From Mycobacterium sp. 1245805.9 (lineage in GTDB: Bacteria > Actinomycetota > Actinomycetes > Mycobacteriales > Mycobacteriaceae), in assembly GCF_001672915.1 (NCBI RefSeq), contig NZ_LZKR01000168.1, positions 1 to 60,707 on the forward strand: a stretch of 60,707 nt of DNA, in the 5' to 3' direction. A program made the position numbers and the translations under genes. This document shows, piece after piece, positions 1-8,652 of this stretch; positions within the stretch are counted from its first letter, which is position 1, and every line of letters begins with the position of its first letter. Below the pieces are notes generated by a model that ran no database searches, was not told the DNA's origin, and saw only the letters and a list, made by a program, of their open reading frames with translations.

Positions 1-60
1 CGCCATGGTGTGCGTCGCGACGTTCACGACCAAGCGAACCGGGTCCCACGGATGCGACAT
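1..60 (-). CDS. Start of an unidentified gene running off the left edge
   Basis: An ATG at 60 (minus strand) opens a frame that stays open for 20 codons to the window edge, reading MSHPWDPVRLVVNVATHTMA. It lies 65 bases beyond the stop of the kinase at 126-2024 and on the same strand, so it could be the next gene of that run. A weak AGG lies a few bases before the ATG. Twenty residues are too few to name a family, and a chance open frame is possible in DNA this GC-rich. Confidence 0.35.
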   Translation of the reverse strand, partial: MSHPWDPVRLVVNVATHTMA

Positions 61-125
61 GCCTAACTGTAAGACCGGCGGTGTTCAGGCGCCTCTTCAA
101 GGCCGGACATGGCGATAAGGCACGT

Positions 126-2024
126 CTAATCGCCTGTGCGCGTGTATGTTTCGTCGAAGTCCACGCTCCACTGGCAGTCGGACCGGCCGGACGACTCGTC
201 CAGATGATCGTGGCCGATGAGCTGCGTGATGGGATCCTGGGGTGGTTGCGGCAGCGCGTACTGCCCGGTGACTCTCGCGTAGACCGCTCCGCCGCAACCG
301 GGATCGTTGTCGTCATGCTCGATGTGCAGCGTCCAGGTGCCGCCTTCGAACACCAGCGGTGTGTCAATCGTTTTCGAGTGGAAATAGCTCATGCACCGGT
401 CCCCGGTGCGCAGGCAGTCGGTGACGACCGCCTGGTCCGACTGCTGCGGCGCGATCCTGGCCTTGAACTTTCGGACGAGATGGTAGCTGCCGTGCAGCGC
501 TTCGGCCGGCGACGCCACCCGGGGCGGCAGGGTGTTCGGGTCCGGGAGCTTGTTGATGTCGACGTCTCCGGACCGGGTGAAGGTCACCGTGCGCTTTTCG
601 TTGCAGGCGTTGGCGGAAGCCCCGCGGTACTCGCCGGCGAGGGTGCCGTCCGGCTGCGGCTGCACCGTCAGCACCTGCCAAACTTCGGCCGGAGCGCCTC
701 GGCACTTGTCCGAGCTGAGGGTCACGGCCACCCAGCGCCCGTCCAACTGGTCGAAAACCGCGCTCGATGCGAGCCTCAGCTCGCCGCCGACGCGCTGCGC
801 GGTGGCCCGGCAGCCGTTCGGCCCGCACGCCGAGCGGACCGCGTACGTGTCCGTTTCCGGAGCCGCGCCCTGACCCGGGACGCCGTCCAGCGTGGTGCCC
901 TGGCCGAAGCGCACGTGGTAGAGACCGGTGAAGGGGCCGGTGTTCGGCGCCGCGACGGTGGTATTTCCCGGCGCGGTGGGGGGATTGGTCGCGGTATGGC
1001 CCGACTCGGGGTGCCGCACCAGCTTCACGGCGGCGAAGACGCCGCCCGCGACGACGAGCAGCGCGATCCCCACGAAAGCGCCGATGAGCGCCCGGGGGCG
1101 CCGCCGACGTCGGATCGCGGGCATCGTCGCGTCGATCCGGGGCTGGGTGTCCGGGAATGGGATGTCGCCCGGCTGGGTGAAGCCCGGGTCAAGCTGCCGA
1201 GCCAGCTGGTCGGCGAATTCGCGGCAGCTGCCATACCTTCCGGCTGGATCCTTGGCCATCGCGGTGGCGAACACCGGATCCAGCGCGGCGAGCTCGGGGC
1301 GGCGGGCACCGATCGAGGGCGGGGCGGCGTTGATGTGTTGGCTGATCACCACCGCCGGGTTGGAATCGACGTACGGCGCCGACCCGGTCAACAGGTGAAA
1401 CGCGGTGCAGGCCAACGCATATTGATCGGCGCGCCCGTCGACCCGCTCCCCCTTCAACTGCTCGGGCGCGACGTAGGCGACGGTGCCGACCGTCATGTTC
1501 GTCGCGGTCAGCCCGGTCGCGTCATCGATGTGCCGCGCCAGCCCGAAATCGGCAAGATAGACCCGGCGCGTCTGACCATCGGGGTCGGTCAGCAAGACGT
1601 TCGCCGGCTTGACATCCCGGTGCAGCAACCCGCGGCCGTGCGCGTAATCCAGCGCCGAACCGACCGCGGTGATGATCGCCACCACGTCCTCGAGCGGCAT
1701 CCCGCCCGGGTGGCTTTCGCGCAGCAGCCGCCCCGCATCGGTGCCGGCCACGTAATCCATCGAGATCCAGAACTGGCCGTCCTCTTCGCCGCGGTCGTGG
1801 ATCGTCACGATGTGGGGGTGCGACAACCCGGCCGCCAACTCCGCCTCGCGCATGAAGCGGCCCCGAAACTCGGGATCGGCGGTCAGGTCCGCGGGCAGCA
1901 CCTTCACCGCGTCCTCGCGCGGCAGGCGGGGATGCGCCGCCAGGTACACCTGGCCCATCCCGCCCGCGCCCAGCACCCGCACGATCGTGTACCCGGCAAA
2001 CACCTGACCCGTCTCGAGCGACAT
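126..2024 (-). CDS. PknF-type Ser/Thr protein kinase with duplicated extracellular sensor
   Basis: A 632-residue membrane receptor kinase. The glycine loop GAGGMG is at residues 19-24, the ATP lysine is in DAVKVL near 41, then come HRDVKPAN near 135, DFG and APE. The kinase resembles M. tuberculosis PknF (HPHIV, HDRGE and LLHRDVKPAN spacing). A basic stretch precedes one membrane helix near 305-335. The outer region has two lobes, each with four cysteines (CGPNGC then single Cys; CLRTGDRC then single Cys) and each ending in TR(S/T)GD. The start was set at MSLETGQ, matching its paralogues, rather than a TTG seven codons upstream. It is last in a same-strand run behind a second copy (96-base gap). 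The ligand is unknown. Confidence 0.93.
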   Translation of the reverse strand: MSLETGQVFAGYTIVRVLGAGGMGQVYLAAHPRLPREDAVKVLPADLTADPEFRGRFMREAELAAGLSHPHIVTIHDRGEEDGQFWISMDYVAGTDAGRLLRESHPGGMPLEDVVAIITAVGSALDYAHGRGLLHRDVKPANVLLTDPDGQTRRVYLADFGLARHIDDATGLTATNMTVGTVAYVAPEQLKGERVDGRADQYALACTAFHLLTGSAPYVDSNPAVVISQHINAAPPSIGARRPELAALDPVFATAMAKDPAGRYGSCREFADQLARQLDPGFTQPGDIPFPDTQPRIDATMPAIRRRRRPRALIGAFVGIALLVVAGGVFAAVKLVRHPESGHTATNPPTAPGNTTVAAPNTGPFTGLYHVRFGQGTTLDGVPGQGAAPETDTYAVRSACGPNGCRATAQRVGGELRLASSAVFDQLDGRWVAVTLSSDKCRGAPAEVWQVLTVQPQPDGTLAGEYRGASANACNEKRTVTFTRSGDVDINKLPDPNTLPPRVASPAEALHGSYHLVRKFKARIAPQQSDQAVVTDCLRTGDRCMSYFHSKTIDTPLVFEGGTWTLHIEHDDNDPGCGGAVYARVTGQYALPQPPQDPITQLIGHDHLDESSGRSDCQWSVDFDETYTRTGD

Positions 2025-2120
2025 GGGCAAATCGTAAATGCTCAAGCCGCAGCGGCACCTAAATTCGCGCCGAATGCGAAGCCGCGCCTTGCGGGCAAAC
2101 CGCGGCGCGCCGCCCTCCCC

Positions 2121-3956
2121 CTAATCGCCGGTGCGGGTGAAGGTTTCGTCGAAGTCCGTGTTGAGCTCGCACGGGGCGCTCTGTTCCTGGTGAGCGCGGC
2201 CGGTGAGCTTGGCGATGGGGTCCCCGGGCGGTTGCGGCAGCGGGTACTGTCCGCTGGACTTCATGCGCGCGGTGCCCCCCGAGTGCGGGCAGGTGACGTC
2301 GGCGTCGACGTTCCAGGTCCAACGTCCGTCCCCGAACACCAGCGGTTGGTCGGCCGATGCTTCGTGGAAGTAACTCATGCACCGATCGGCGGTGCGCAGG
2401 CAGTAGGTGGTGACCGCGGTGTTCAGCTGCTGTTGCGGCAGACCGTTCGCAAAGATTCGGGTCACGCGGTAACGGCCACGCAGGCCCTGGGCCGGCGACG
2501 CCACCCGCGGGGGCTGGGCGCCCGGATCGGGAAGGGTTTTCACGTCGACGTCGCCGGTCCGGGCAAAGGACACGGTGCGCTTGTTGGCGCACGCGTTGGC
2601 GGCGGTCGCCGTGTATTCGCCGTCGAGGCCGCCGTCGGGACGGGGTCGCAGCACGAAGACCTGCCAGAATTCCGCGGTCGCCTCGCGGCATGTGTCCGGT
2701 GCGACGGCTACCGCGACCCAGGCGGCGCCGATCTGATCGAACACCATCGTCGGTTGCGCCACGGTTTCCCCACCGAGGCGGGACGCGGTCATCACGCAGC
2801 CGGCGGGGCGGCACACAGAGCGCAGGCCGTACGTGCTCGTCAGCGCCGGTGGGGTCCCCGGCTCCGGCACGTCGTCGAGAGCCATGTTCAGCCCGAAATC
2901 GGCCCGATAGGTGCCCGTGAAGGGGCTCGCGGGCGGCGCCGGGTGGTGCGGACCGACGACGTTCAGCGTCGCGACGACGCCGGCGGCGACCAGCGCCACG
3001 ACCCCGGCCACGGCCGCGGCGAGGACACCGGGGCGACGGCCCACCCTCCTCCAGGCGGAGGGTTTCTTCCACTGCGGCGCAAGCAAAGTCGGGCCCGACG
3101 AGGGATCCGCGCCGGCCGTGTCGAGGTGCCGCCCCAATTCCTGGGCGAACTCCCCGCAGCTGTTGAACCGGCCGGCGGGATCCTTGGCCAGCGCGGTGGC
3201 GAATACCGGATCCAGGCCGGTCAGCTCGGGCCGGTGGGCGCCGATCGACGGCGGTGGGGCGCTGACGTGTTGACCGATGACCACCGCGATGTTGGGGCCG
3301 CCGAACGGGGGCGCACCGGCCAGCAGGTGAAATGCGGTGCACGCCAGGGCGTATTGATCGGCGCGGCCGTCGACCGACCCCGCCATCAACTGCTCGGGCG
3401 CCGCGTAGGCCACCGTGCCGACCGCCATCTTGGTCGAGGTCAGCCCCGCCGCGTCGTCGACGCGGCGGGCGATGCCGAAGTCGGCCAAGAAGATTCGCCG
3501 CGGCTGTCCGTCCGACTCGGTCACCAGGATGTTGGCCGGCTTGACGTCGCGGTGCAGCAGACCTCGGTGATGCGCGTAATCGAGCGCCGAGGCGACCGCG
3601 TCGACGATCGCCATTGCGTCCTCGACGGGCATGCCGCCTGCGAATTGCTCCCGCAGCAGCCGGGCCACGTCGGCGCCGGCCACGTATTCCATCGAGATCC
3701 AGAACTGGCCCTCGTATTCGCCGCGGTCGTGGATCGCCACGATGTGCGGATGGGACAGCCCGGCGGCCAGCTCCGCCTCCCGCTCGAATCGCTCCCGGTA
3801 TTGCGGGTCGGCGGTGACTTCGGTGGGCAGCACCTTCAGCGCGTCCTGGCGCGGCAGCCGGGGGTGCGAGGCCAGATACACCTGCCCCATCCCGCCCGAG
3901 CCCAACAGCCGCAGGATGGTGTATCCCGCGAACACCTGACCGATCTCGAGCGCCAT
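2121..3956 (-). CDS. PknF-type Ser/Thr protein kinase, second copy
   Basis: A 611-residue receptor kinase paralogous to the proteins at 126-2024 and 12132-14060. It has GSGGMG, the LKV lysine, LLHRDVKPANIL, ADFGIAR and an APE motif, then one membrane helix near residues 305-330 and the same two-lobed outer region (CRPAGC and CLRTADRC, eight cysteines in all, ending FTRTGD). The start MALEIGQ was chosen by alignment with the paralogues; the frame is open further upstream through the oxidase gene but that is antigenic noise rather than protein. The gene begins 29 bases after the multicopper oxidase stop, so co-transcription with oxidase and ArsR fusion is likely. That would put this kinase under the ArsR operator at 6201-6216. 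Confidence 0.93.
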   Translation of the reverse strand: MALEIGQVFAGYTILRLLGSGGMGQVYLASHPRLPRQDALKVLPTEVTADPQYRERFEREAELAAGLSHPHIVAIHDRGEYEGQFWISMEYVAGADVARLLREQFAGGMPVEDAMAIVDAVASALDYAHHRGLLHRDVKPANILVTESDGQPRRIFLADFGIARRVDDAAGLTSTKMAVGTVAYAAPEQLMAGSVDGRADQYALACTAFHLLAGAPPFGGPNIAVVIGQHVSAPPPSIGAHRPELTGLDPVFATALAKDPAGRFNSCGEFAQELGRHLDTAGADPSSGPTLLAPQWKKPSAWRRVGRRPGVLAAAVAGVVALVAAGVVATLNVVGPHHPAPPASPFTGTYRADFGLNMALDDVPEPGTPPALTSTYGLRSVCRPAGCVMTASRLGGETVAQPTMVFDQIGAAWVAVAVAPDTCREATAEFWQVFVLRPRPDGGLDGEYTATAANACANKRTVSFARTGDVDVKTLPDPGAQPPRVASPAQGLRGRYRVTRIFANGLPQQQLNTAVTTYCLRTADRCMSYFHEASADQPLVFGDGRWTWNVDADVTCPHSGGTARMKSSGQYPLPQPPGDPIAKLTGRAHQEQSAPCELNTDFDETFTRTGD

Positions 3957-3985
3957 GGCCGAATCGTAGATGCCCCGGTCGCGGA

Positions 3986-5446
3986 TCAGCGGCTGTTGAG
4001 CAGCAGCATGAGCCCGTAGTCCATGTGGATCTGCTGGTGGCAGTGCAGCAACGACAAGCCGGGCTGATCGGTCACGAAGTCGATCTCCATGCTCTGGTAC
4101 CCGCCCAGCATCGCGACGTCCTTGCGCACGCCCGCGGTCGGTGTCCCGGCGATGCGGGTGATTTCGAAGGTGTGGCGGTGCAGGTGCATCGGGTGCAGGT
4201 CGTCGGTCGCGTTGCGGAAGCGAAGCCGGTAGCGCTTGTCGCGCTGCAGATCCAGCACGGGCTGATTGGTGTCCATCGAAAAAGCGGCGCCGTTGAACAT
4301 CCAGACGTTGAAGCCGTTGTCGGCGGCGTTGCGCTTTTCGATCAGCATTTCGATGGTGCGTTCCGGCGGGGGCACCGGCGCGGGGTTGGGCGTCGCGAAC
4401 AGCCGGTAGTCCCACGTGAACGGCGGGGGCGTCGCCCACTGCGGCTCACCGCCGCGCCCGGCGTATTCCACCACCACGCCCATTCCGTGGCCGCGGTCGT
4501 CGTCGGAGAGGTCCCCGAGCACCCACACGCCGGGATTCACCATGTTGACGAACGCCGAAATGCGTTCGGCCGCACCGAGCCACAGCACCGGCACCGGCGC
4601 CGGAGTGGGCACCGGGTTACCGTCCAGCGCAACGACGTTGAAGGTGTGCCCGGGCAAGGCCAGGCTGCGGCTTTCGGTGGCGCTGCCGTTGAGGACGTGC
4701 AACAGCACCCGCTGCCCGGCCCGCACGCGGATCGGATCGCCATGGCCGAGCATGCGCCCGTTGATCGCGAACGCCCCGTAGCTCACCTCGTAGCCATGCG
4801 GGTCGCCCCGGTCGAGCGACGCCTTCATCGCCGACTCGCCCTTCTCCTTGAGATCGGCGTCCGGTTCGCCGGCCAGGAAATCGCTGGCCATGTCGCCCCC
4901 GCGGGTGAAGCTGGGCTCGAACTCCTTGAGCGTCAAGAAGATCTCTTGGTCGTAGGCGCCCGGGTTCTGTTTCGGTTCGATGTAGACCGGGCCGACCAGG
5001 CCGCTGTACTGGCCGCGGGACAAGTCGGCGCGCGGCACGACGTGGCTGTGATAGAAGCGGAAACCCGCCGGGCCGGGCACGAACGAAATGCGCCGCATGC
5101 CGTGCGCCGGGATGTAGGGGGTGCCCTCCTCGGCCGCCCCGTCGACGTCGACGCCGACCTGCTGTCCGTGCCAGTGCAGCTGCTCGGGGGTATCGGTGTC
5201 GTTGAAGATGTCCACCCACGTCCGTTGCCCCTCCTTGAACCGCAGCAACGGTCCCGGGAATTGGCCGTTGTAGGTCAGGGTCGACGCGATGTGGCCGGGC
5301 GCCAGCTCCACGGTTCCGGTGCCGATCCGCAGCGTGTAATCGGGCTTGCCGTTGGGCGGTCCGGGCGGCGCCGTTCGTGAGCAGGCCGCGCCCGCGGTGA
5401 CCAACGCCAGCCCACCGAGGAACGCGCGCCGGTCGAACGAGTTCAT
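3986..5446 (-). CDS. Tat-exported multicopper oxidase, MmcO-like
   Basis: A 486-residue three-cupredoxin oxidase. All four copper motifs are visible: HWHG near the N-terminus, HSH, HPMHLH and the C-terminal HCHQQIHMDYGLM with type 1 ligands. The N-terminus DRRAFLGG followed by TAGAAC looks like a Tat signal with a lipobox, as in the copper-defence oxidase MmcO. It probably oxidises Cu(I) or phenolics at the cell surface. The ATG shares one base with the stop of the upstream ArsR fusion (TGATG), implying translational coupling. A metal-regulator/oxidase pair fits metal detoxification; whether the inducer is arsenic, antimony or copper cannot be read from sequence. Confidence 0.93.
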   Translation of the reverse strand: MNSFDRRAFLGGLALVTAGAACSRTAPPGPPNGKPDYTLRIGTGTVELAPGHIASTLTYNGQFPGPLLRFKEGQRTWVDIFNDTDTPEQLHWHGQQVGVDVDGAAEEGTPYIPAHGMRRISFVPGPAGFRFYHSHVVPRADLSRGQYSGLVGPVYIEPKQNPGAYDQEIFLTLKEFEPSFTRGGDMASDFLAGEPDADLKEKGESAMKASLDRGDPHGYEVSYGAFAINGRMLGHGDPIRVRAGQRVLLHVLNGSATESRSLALPGHTFNVVALDGNPVPTPAPVPVLWLGAAERISAFVNMVNPGVWVLGDLSDDDRGHGMGVVVEYAGRGGEPQWATPPPFTWDYRLFATPNPAPVPPPERTIEMLIEKRNAADNGFNVWMFNGAAFSMDTNQPVLDLQRDKRYRLRFRNATDDLHPMHLHRHTFEITRIAGTPTAGVRKDVAMLGGYQSMEIDFVTDQPGLSLLHCHQQIHMDYGLMLLLNSR

Positions 5447-6186
5447 CAACGCCCCCGGGACTGGGCGAGAACGGGCAACAGAAACTCGATGCGATCGTTC
5501 AGTTCGCCTGCCACGCGCCGGAATTCGGGATAACTCGCCCTGCCGGCGGCGGAGGGGTCCGGCAGGCTCCAATGCATCGCGGTGACCACCCCATGGTCGC
5601 GGGCGTATTCGCGGACCTTGTCGCACAGCGTGATCACGCAATCGAAGCGCCGCCGGGCGACCGCGGCCAACGGCTGTGGGCGGCCGCCACCCAGGTCGAT
5701 GCCGTACAGGTCGCGCATGATCCGCACCGCGTTCGGGTGCAGCTGGGCTTTGGGATGGCTGCCCGCGCTCGCGACACGGACGCGGCCGCCGCCCTTCTTC
5801 CGCAGTAACGCCTCGGCCATCGGGGACCGCGCGCTGTTGCCGGTACACAGGAACAGCACCGAGGCGGCCGGGTGAGTCGCGGGAGCCGGCGCGAGCGCGG
5901 GGTGCAATGCGCTTGCCGCGTGGGCGAATTCGGCTGCGCAGCGCGCCAGGTCCAGGTGGTAGTAGGTGTCGCGGGCGTCGAAATTACTGCGCCGCGCGTC
6001 GATGAGCCCCGCCGAGCGCAACAGCCGCAGGTGGTACGACACCAGGTTTTGCGGTTCGTCGACGGCGGCGGCCAACTCGCGCACCCGATGGTCGCCGGCG
6101 GCGAGCTCGGCCAGCAGCGCCCACCGCACCGGGTGCGACGCCATCTGCATCAGCGGTGGAACTTCCGCGCGCTTGGTTGCCGCCAC
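5446..6186 (-). CDS. ArsR-family regulator fused to a low-molecular-weight phosphatase/arsenate reductase domain
   Basis: A 246-residue fusion. Residues about 10-90 form an ArsR winged helix (EPQNLVSYHLRLLRSAGLI). Residues about 108-240 are an LMW-PTPase/ArsC fold with the CX5R loop CTGNSAR and the general-acid DP in SLPDP. The regulator would repress its own operon; the enzyme domain would reduce arsenate or dephosphorylate a target. No classical ArsR metal cysteine pair is obvious in the first domain, so the sensed ligand is uncertain. It starts with GTG; a TATTGT hexamer lies exactly seven bases upstream, suggesting a leaderless message. It is divergent from the permease at 6229 with the operator at 6201-6216 between them. 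Confidence 0.9.
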   Translation of the reverse strand: MAATKRAEVPPLMQMASHPVRWALLAELAAGDHRVRELAAAVDEPQNLVSYHLRLLRSAGLIDARRSNFDARDTYYHLDLARCAAEFAHAASALHPALAPAPATHPAASVLFLCTGNSARSPMAEALLRKKGGGRVRVASAGSHPKAQLHPNAVRIMRDLYGIDLGGGRPQPLAAVARRRFDCVITLCDKVREYARDHGVVTAMHWSLPDPSAAGRASYPEFRRVAGELNDRIEFLLPVLAQSRGR

Positions 6187-6193
6187 CCTTCGG

Positions 6194-6216
6194 ACAATAC
6201 ATCAAATCAGTTTGAT
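6194..6216 (-). promoter_or_regulatory. ArsR-type operator next to a leaderless -10 box
   Basis: The perfect inverted repeat ATCAAA-TCAG-TTTGAT lies at 6201-6216 in the 42-base gap between the divergent ArsR fusion and permease. It matches the form of ArsR/SmtB operators (ATCAA...TTGAT). On the minus strand TATTGT (6194-6199) directly follows it and is seven bases from the GTG start, so bound ArsR would cover the promoter. Binding by this particular ArsR is inferred from position. Confidence 0.7.
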
Positions 6217-6228
6217 AGGTTGGGGCGC

Positions 6229-7467
6229 GTGACTGAGCTCCGCCGCAGCCTGGGCGTGTTCGACGCCGTGGTGATCGGGCTGGGCTCGATGATCGGCGCC
6301 GGTATCTTCGCCGCGCTCGGCCCCGCGGCGCGCGCCGCCGGTTCCGGGCTGCTGCTGGGCCTGGCGGTGGCGGCGGTGGTGGCCTACTGCAACGCCACCT
6401 CCTCCGCGCGGCTGGCCGCCCTCTACCCCGCCTCCGGCGGCACGTACCTGTACGGCCGCGAGCGGCTCGGCGATTTCTGGGGCTACCTGGCGGGGTGGGG
6501 CTTTGTCGTCGGCAAGACCGCCTCGTGCGCGGCGATGGCCCTGACCGTCGGCTCCTACGCGTGGCCGTCGCAGGCGCACGCGGTGGCCGTCGCCGCGGTG
6601 GTCGCGCTGACGGCGGTGAACTACGTCGGGGTGCAGAAGTCGGCGTGGCTGACCCGGATCATCGTCGCGGTGGTCCTCGCGGTGCTGGCCGCGGTGGTCG
6701 TCGCCGTCTTCGCCTCCGGCGGCGTCGTCGCCGAGCACCTGCGCCTGGCGGGTGTCACCGTCGGCGGCGTGATCCAGGCCGCGGGCCTGTTGTTTTTCGC
6801 CTTCGCCGGCTATGCGCGCATCGCGACGCTGGGCGAGGAGGTGCGCGATCCGGCGCGCACCATCCCGCGGGCCATCCCGCTGGCGCTGGCGATCGCCCTG
6901 GCCGTCTACGCGCTGGTGGCCGTCGCGGCGCTCGCCGCGTTGGGGCCGCGACGCCTGGCCGAGGCGTCCGCGCCGCTGTCCGAGGCGGTGCGGGTGGCGG
7001 GGATGGCCTGGCTGGCGCCCGTCGTGCAAGTGGGTGCCACGGTCGCGGCGCTGGGCTCGCTGCTGGCACTGATCCTGGGGGTTTCGCGCACCACCCTGGC
7101 GATGGCGCGCGACCATCACCTCCCCCACGCGCTCGCCGCCGTGCACCCGAGGTTCGGCGTGCCCCACCGCGCCGAGCTGCTGATCGGCGTCGTCGTGGCG
7201 GTGTTGGCGGCGACCGCGGACCTGCGGGGGGCGATTGGTTTTTCCTCGTTCGCGGTGCTCATCTACTACGCGGTCGCCAACGCCTCGGCGTTCACCCTCC
7301 GGCCCGACGAGGGCCGGCCGCGTCGGGCGATCCCGGTGGTCGGGCTGGTCGGGTGCCTGGTGCTGGCGTGCGCGCTGCCGCTGTCCTCGGTGCTGGCCGG
7401 CGCCGCGGTGCTGGGCCTCGGTGTCGCGGCGTACGCGATTCCGCGGCGGCCCGAGCGGGAAGACTGA
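6229..7467 (+). CDS. APC-family amino acid permease
   Basis: A 412-residue integral membrane protein with roughly 12 hydrophobic segments. The N-terminus carries the APC hallmark GLGSMIGAGIFAALGP, and a conserved FFAFAGYARIATLGEE segment lies near the middle, as in amino acid/polyamine transporters. The start is GTG, chosen because the homologous N-terminus begins there and because it clears the ArsR operator. Divergent from the ArsR fusion, it might be co-regulated by that operator. It is followed after four bases by the flavin reductase-like gene. The substrate cannot be told. Confidence 0.9.
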   Translation: MTELRRSLGVFDAVVIGLGSMIGAGIFAALGPAARAAGSGLLLGLAVAAVVAYCNATSSARLAALYPASGGTYLYGRERLGDFWGYLAGWGFVVGKTASCAAMALTVGSYAWPSQAHAVAVAAVVALTAVNYVGVQKSAWLTRIIVAVVLAVLAAVVVAVFASGGVVAEHLRLAGVTVGGVIQAAGLLFFAFAGYARIATLGEEVRDPARTIPRAIPLALAIALAVYALVAVAALAALGPRRLAEASAPLSEAVRVAGMAWLAPVVQVGATVAALGSLLALILGVSRTTLAMARDHHLPHALAAVHPRFGVPHRAELLIGVVVAVLAATADLRGAIGFSSFAVLIYYAVANASAFTLRPDEGRPRRAIPVVGLVGCLVLACALPLSSVLAGAAVLGLGVAAYAIPRRPERED

Positions 7468-7471
7468 GCGG

Positions 7472-7969
7472 GTGGCCGAGCCCGGAACAGATGCATTCGA
7501 AGAATTGGTGTCGCTGCTGAACTACCCGATGTTCGTCGTCACCACCCAGGCCGACGGCGTGCCGGCCGGCTGTCTGGTCGGCTTCGCCAGCCAGGCCAGC
7601 ATCCATCCACCGCGGTTCCTGGTCGGTTTGTCGACGAAGAACCACACGTTCCGGGTCGCCGCCCGCGCCAGCCACCTGGCGGTGCACGTGTTCGACCGCG
7701 AACACCTCGGTGTCGCGGAGCTGTTCGGCAGCCAGACCGGCGACGAGATCGACAAGTTCGACCGCTGCTCGTGGCATCGCGGCCCGGTGCAGCTGCCCAT
7801 CCTCGACGACGCGGCCGCCTGGTTCGCCGGCAAGATCCTGGATCGCTTCCCGCTCGGTGACCACGTCGGGCACCTGCTCGAGCCGGTGGACGGCCGCCCG
7901 CCGCACGAGCTCGAGCAGTGGGTGTCCTTCGGCGACGTTCGCCACCTGGAACCGGGTCACGAGGCCTGA
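7472..7969 (+). CDS. Flavin reductase-like FMN-binding protein
   Basis: A 165-residue protein of the flavin reductase-like (split-barrel) family. It has NYPMFVVTTQADGVPAGCLVGFASQASIHPPRFLVGLS near the N-terminus and a GDHVGHLLEPVDG segment later. Such proteins bind FMN and reduce free flavin or partner oxygenases using NAD(P)H. The GTG start lies four bases after the permease stop. Its stop TGA is followed one base later by the GTG of the RibD-like reductase, so the three genes probably form one operon. No partner monooxygenase is adjacent. Confidence 0.82.
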   Translation: MAEPGTDAFEELVSLLNYPMFVVTTQADGVPAGCLVGFASQASIHPPRFLVGLSTKNHTFRVAARASHLAVHVFDREHLGVAELFGSQTGDEIDKFDRCSWHRGPVQLPILDDAAAWFAGKILDRFPLGDHVGHLLEPVDGRPPHELEQWVSFGDVRHLEPGHEA

Positions 7970-7970
7970 T

Positions 7971-8645
7971 GTGACTCCCCGGGTGGGCGCGGTCGGCGGC
8001 ATCGCCGAACTCGCGTCGTTCTACGCCGATCCCCCGGCGGGCGTGCGGGCCAACATGATCTTCAGCGCCGACGGCGCCGCCGCGTTCACTGGCCGTGCCG
8101 GTCCGCTGTCCTGTCCCACCGATCAGCAGCTGCTGAGAATCCTGCGGGGCTTCGCGGACGTGGTGTTGGTCGGCGCGGGCACGGCGCGCGCCGAGAACTA
8201 CGGGCCCGTGCGGCTTCCCGACGCACGACGGGACGCGCCGCCGCCGATCGCCGTGATCACCCGCACGGGCGAGCTGCCGGCCAGGTTGTTCAGCGAGCCC
8301 GCGCAGCCGCCGATCGTGGTGACCTGCGCGCGCTCGGCCGCGCGGCAGGACCCTCGCCGCCAGACGCTGGTGGCCGGGGAGGATTCGGTCGACGTGACGC
8401 GCGCCGTCGCCCTGCTGCGCGCCCAGGGCATGGAGCGCATCCTGTGCGAGGGCGGGCCGACCCTGCTGGATGAGCTGGTGGACGCCGATGCCGTCGCCGA
8501 AATCTGCGTGACGGTGGCGCCCAAGCTGGCCGGCAGCCAGCCCGTCGGCGGCCGGCGGCCGTCACGGCTGTCGGTGCCCGTCGGGATGCGCCTCGAGCAC
8601 GCCCTGGCTTATGACGATTACGTGTTCCTGAAGTATCGCCGCTGA
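7971..8645 (+). CDS. RibD C-terminal-type reductase
   Basis: A 224-residue protein of the RibD C-terminal/dihydrofolate reductase-like fold. Recognisable segments are RANMIFSADGAAA, ADVVLVGAGTARAENYGPV and the NADPH-site CEGGPTLLDEL. It resembles the stand-alone reductase Rv2671 and lacks the deaminase domain of a full RibD. It probably reduces a pyrimidine- or pterin-type substrate with NADPH; a direct role in riboflavin synthesis is not shown. It starts at GTG 7971, one base after the upstream stop. Pairing with a flavin reductase suggests a flavin-related task, which is inference. Confidence 0.85.
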   Translation: MTPRVGAVGGIAELASFYADPPAGVRANMIFSADGAAAFTGRAGPLSCPTDQQLLRILRGFADVVLVGAGTARAENYGPVRLPDARRDAPPPIAVITRTGELPARLFSEPAQPPIVVTCARSAARQDPRRQTLVAGEDSVDVTRAVALLRAQGMERILCEGGPTLLDELVDADAVAEICVTVAPKLAGSQPVGGRRPSRLSVPVGMRLEHALAYDDYVFLKYRR

Positions 8646-8652
8646 GCGGCGG

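Noticed and set aside
81..4019. A 1312-codon open frame on the plus strand
   Set aside because: It runs antisense to two kinases and the end of the oxidase; its product is Arg/Gly/His-rich with no domain, a common by-product of GC-rich codon use.
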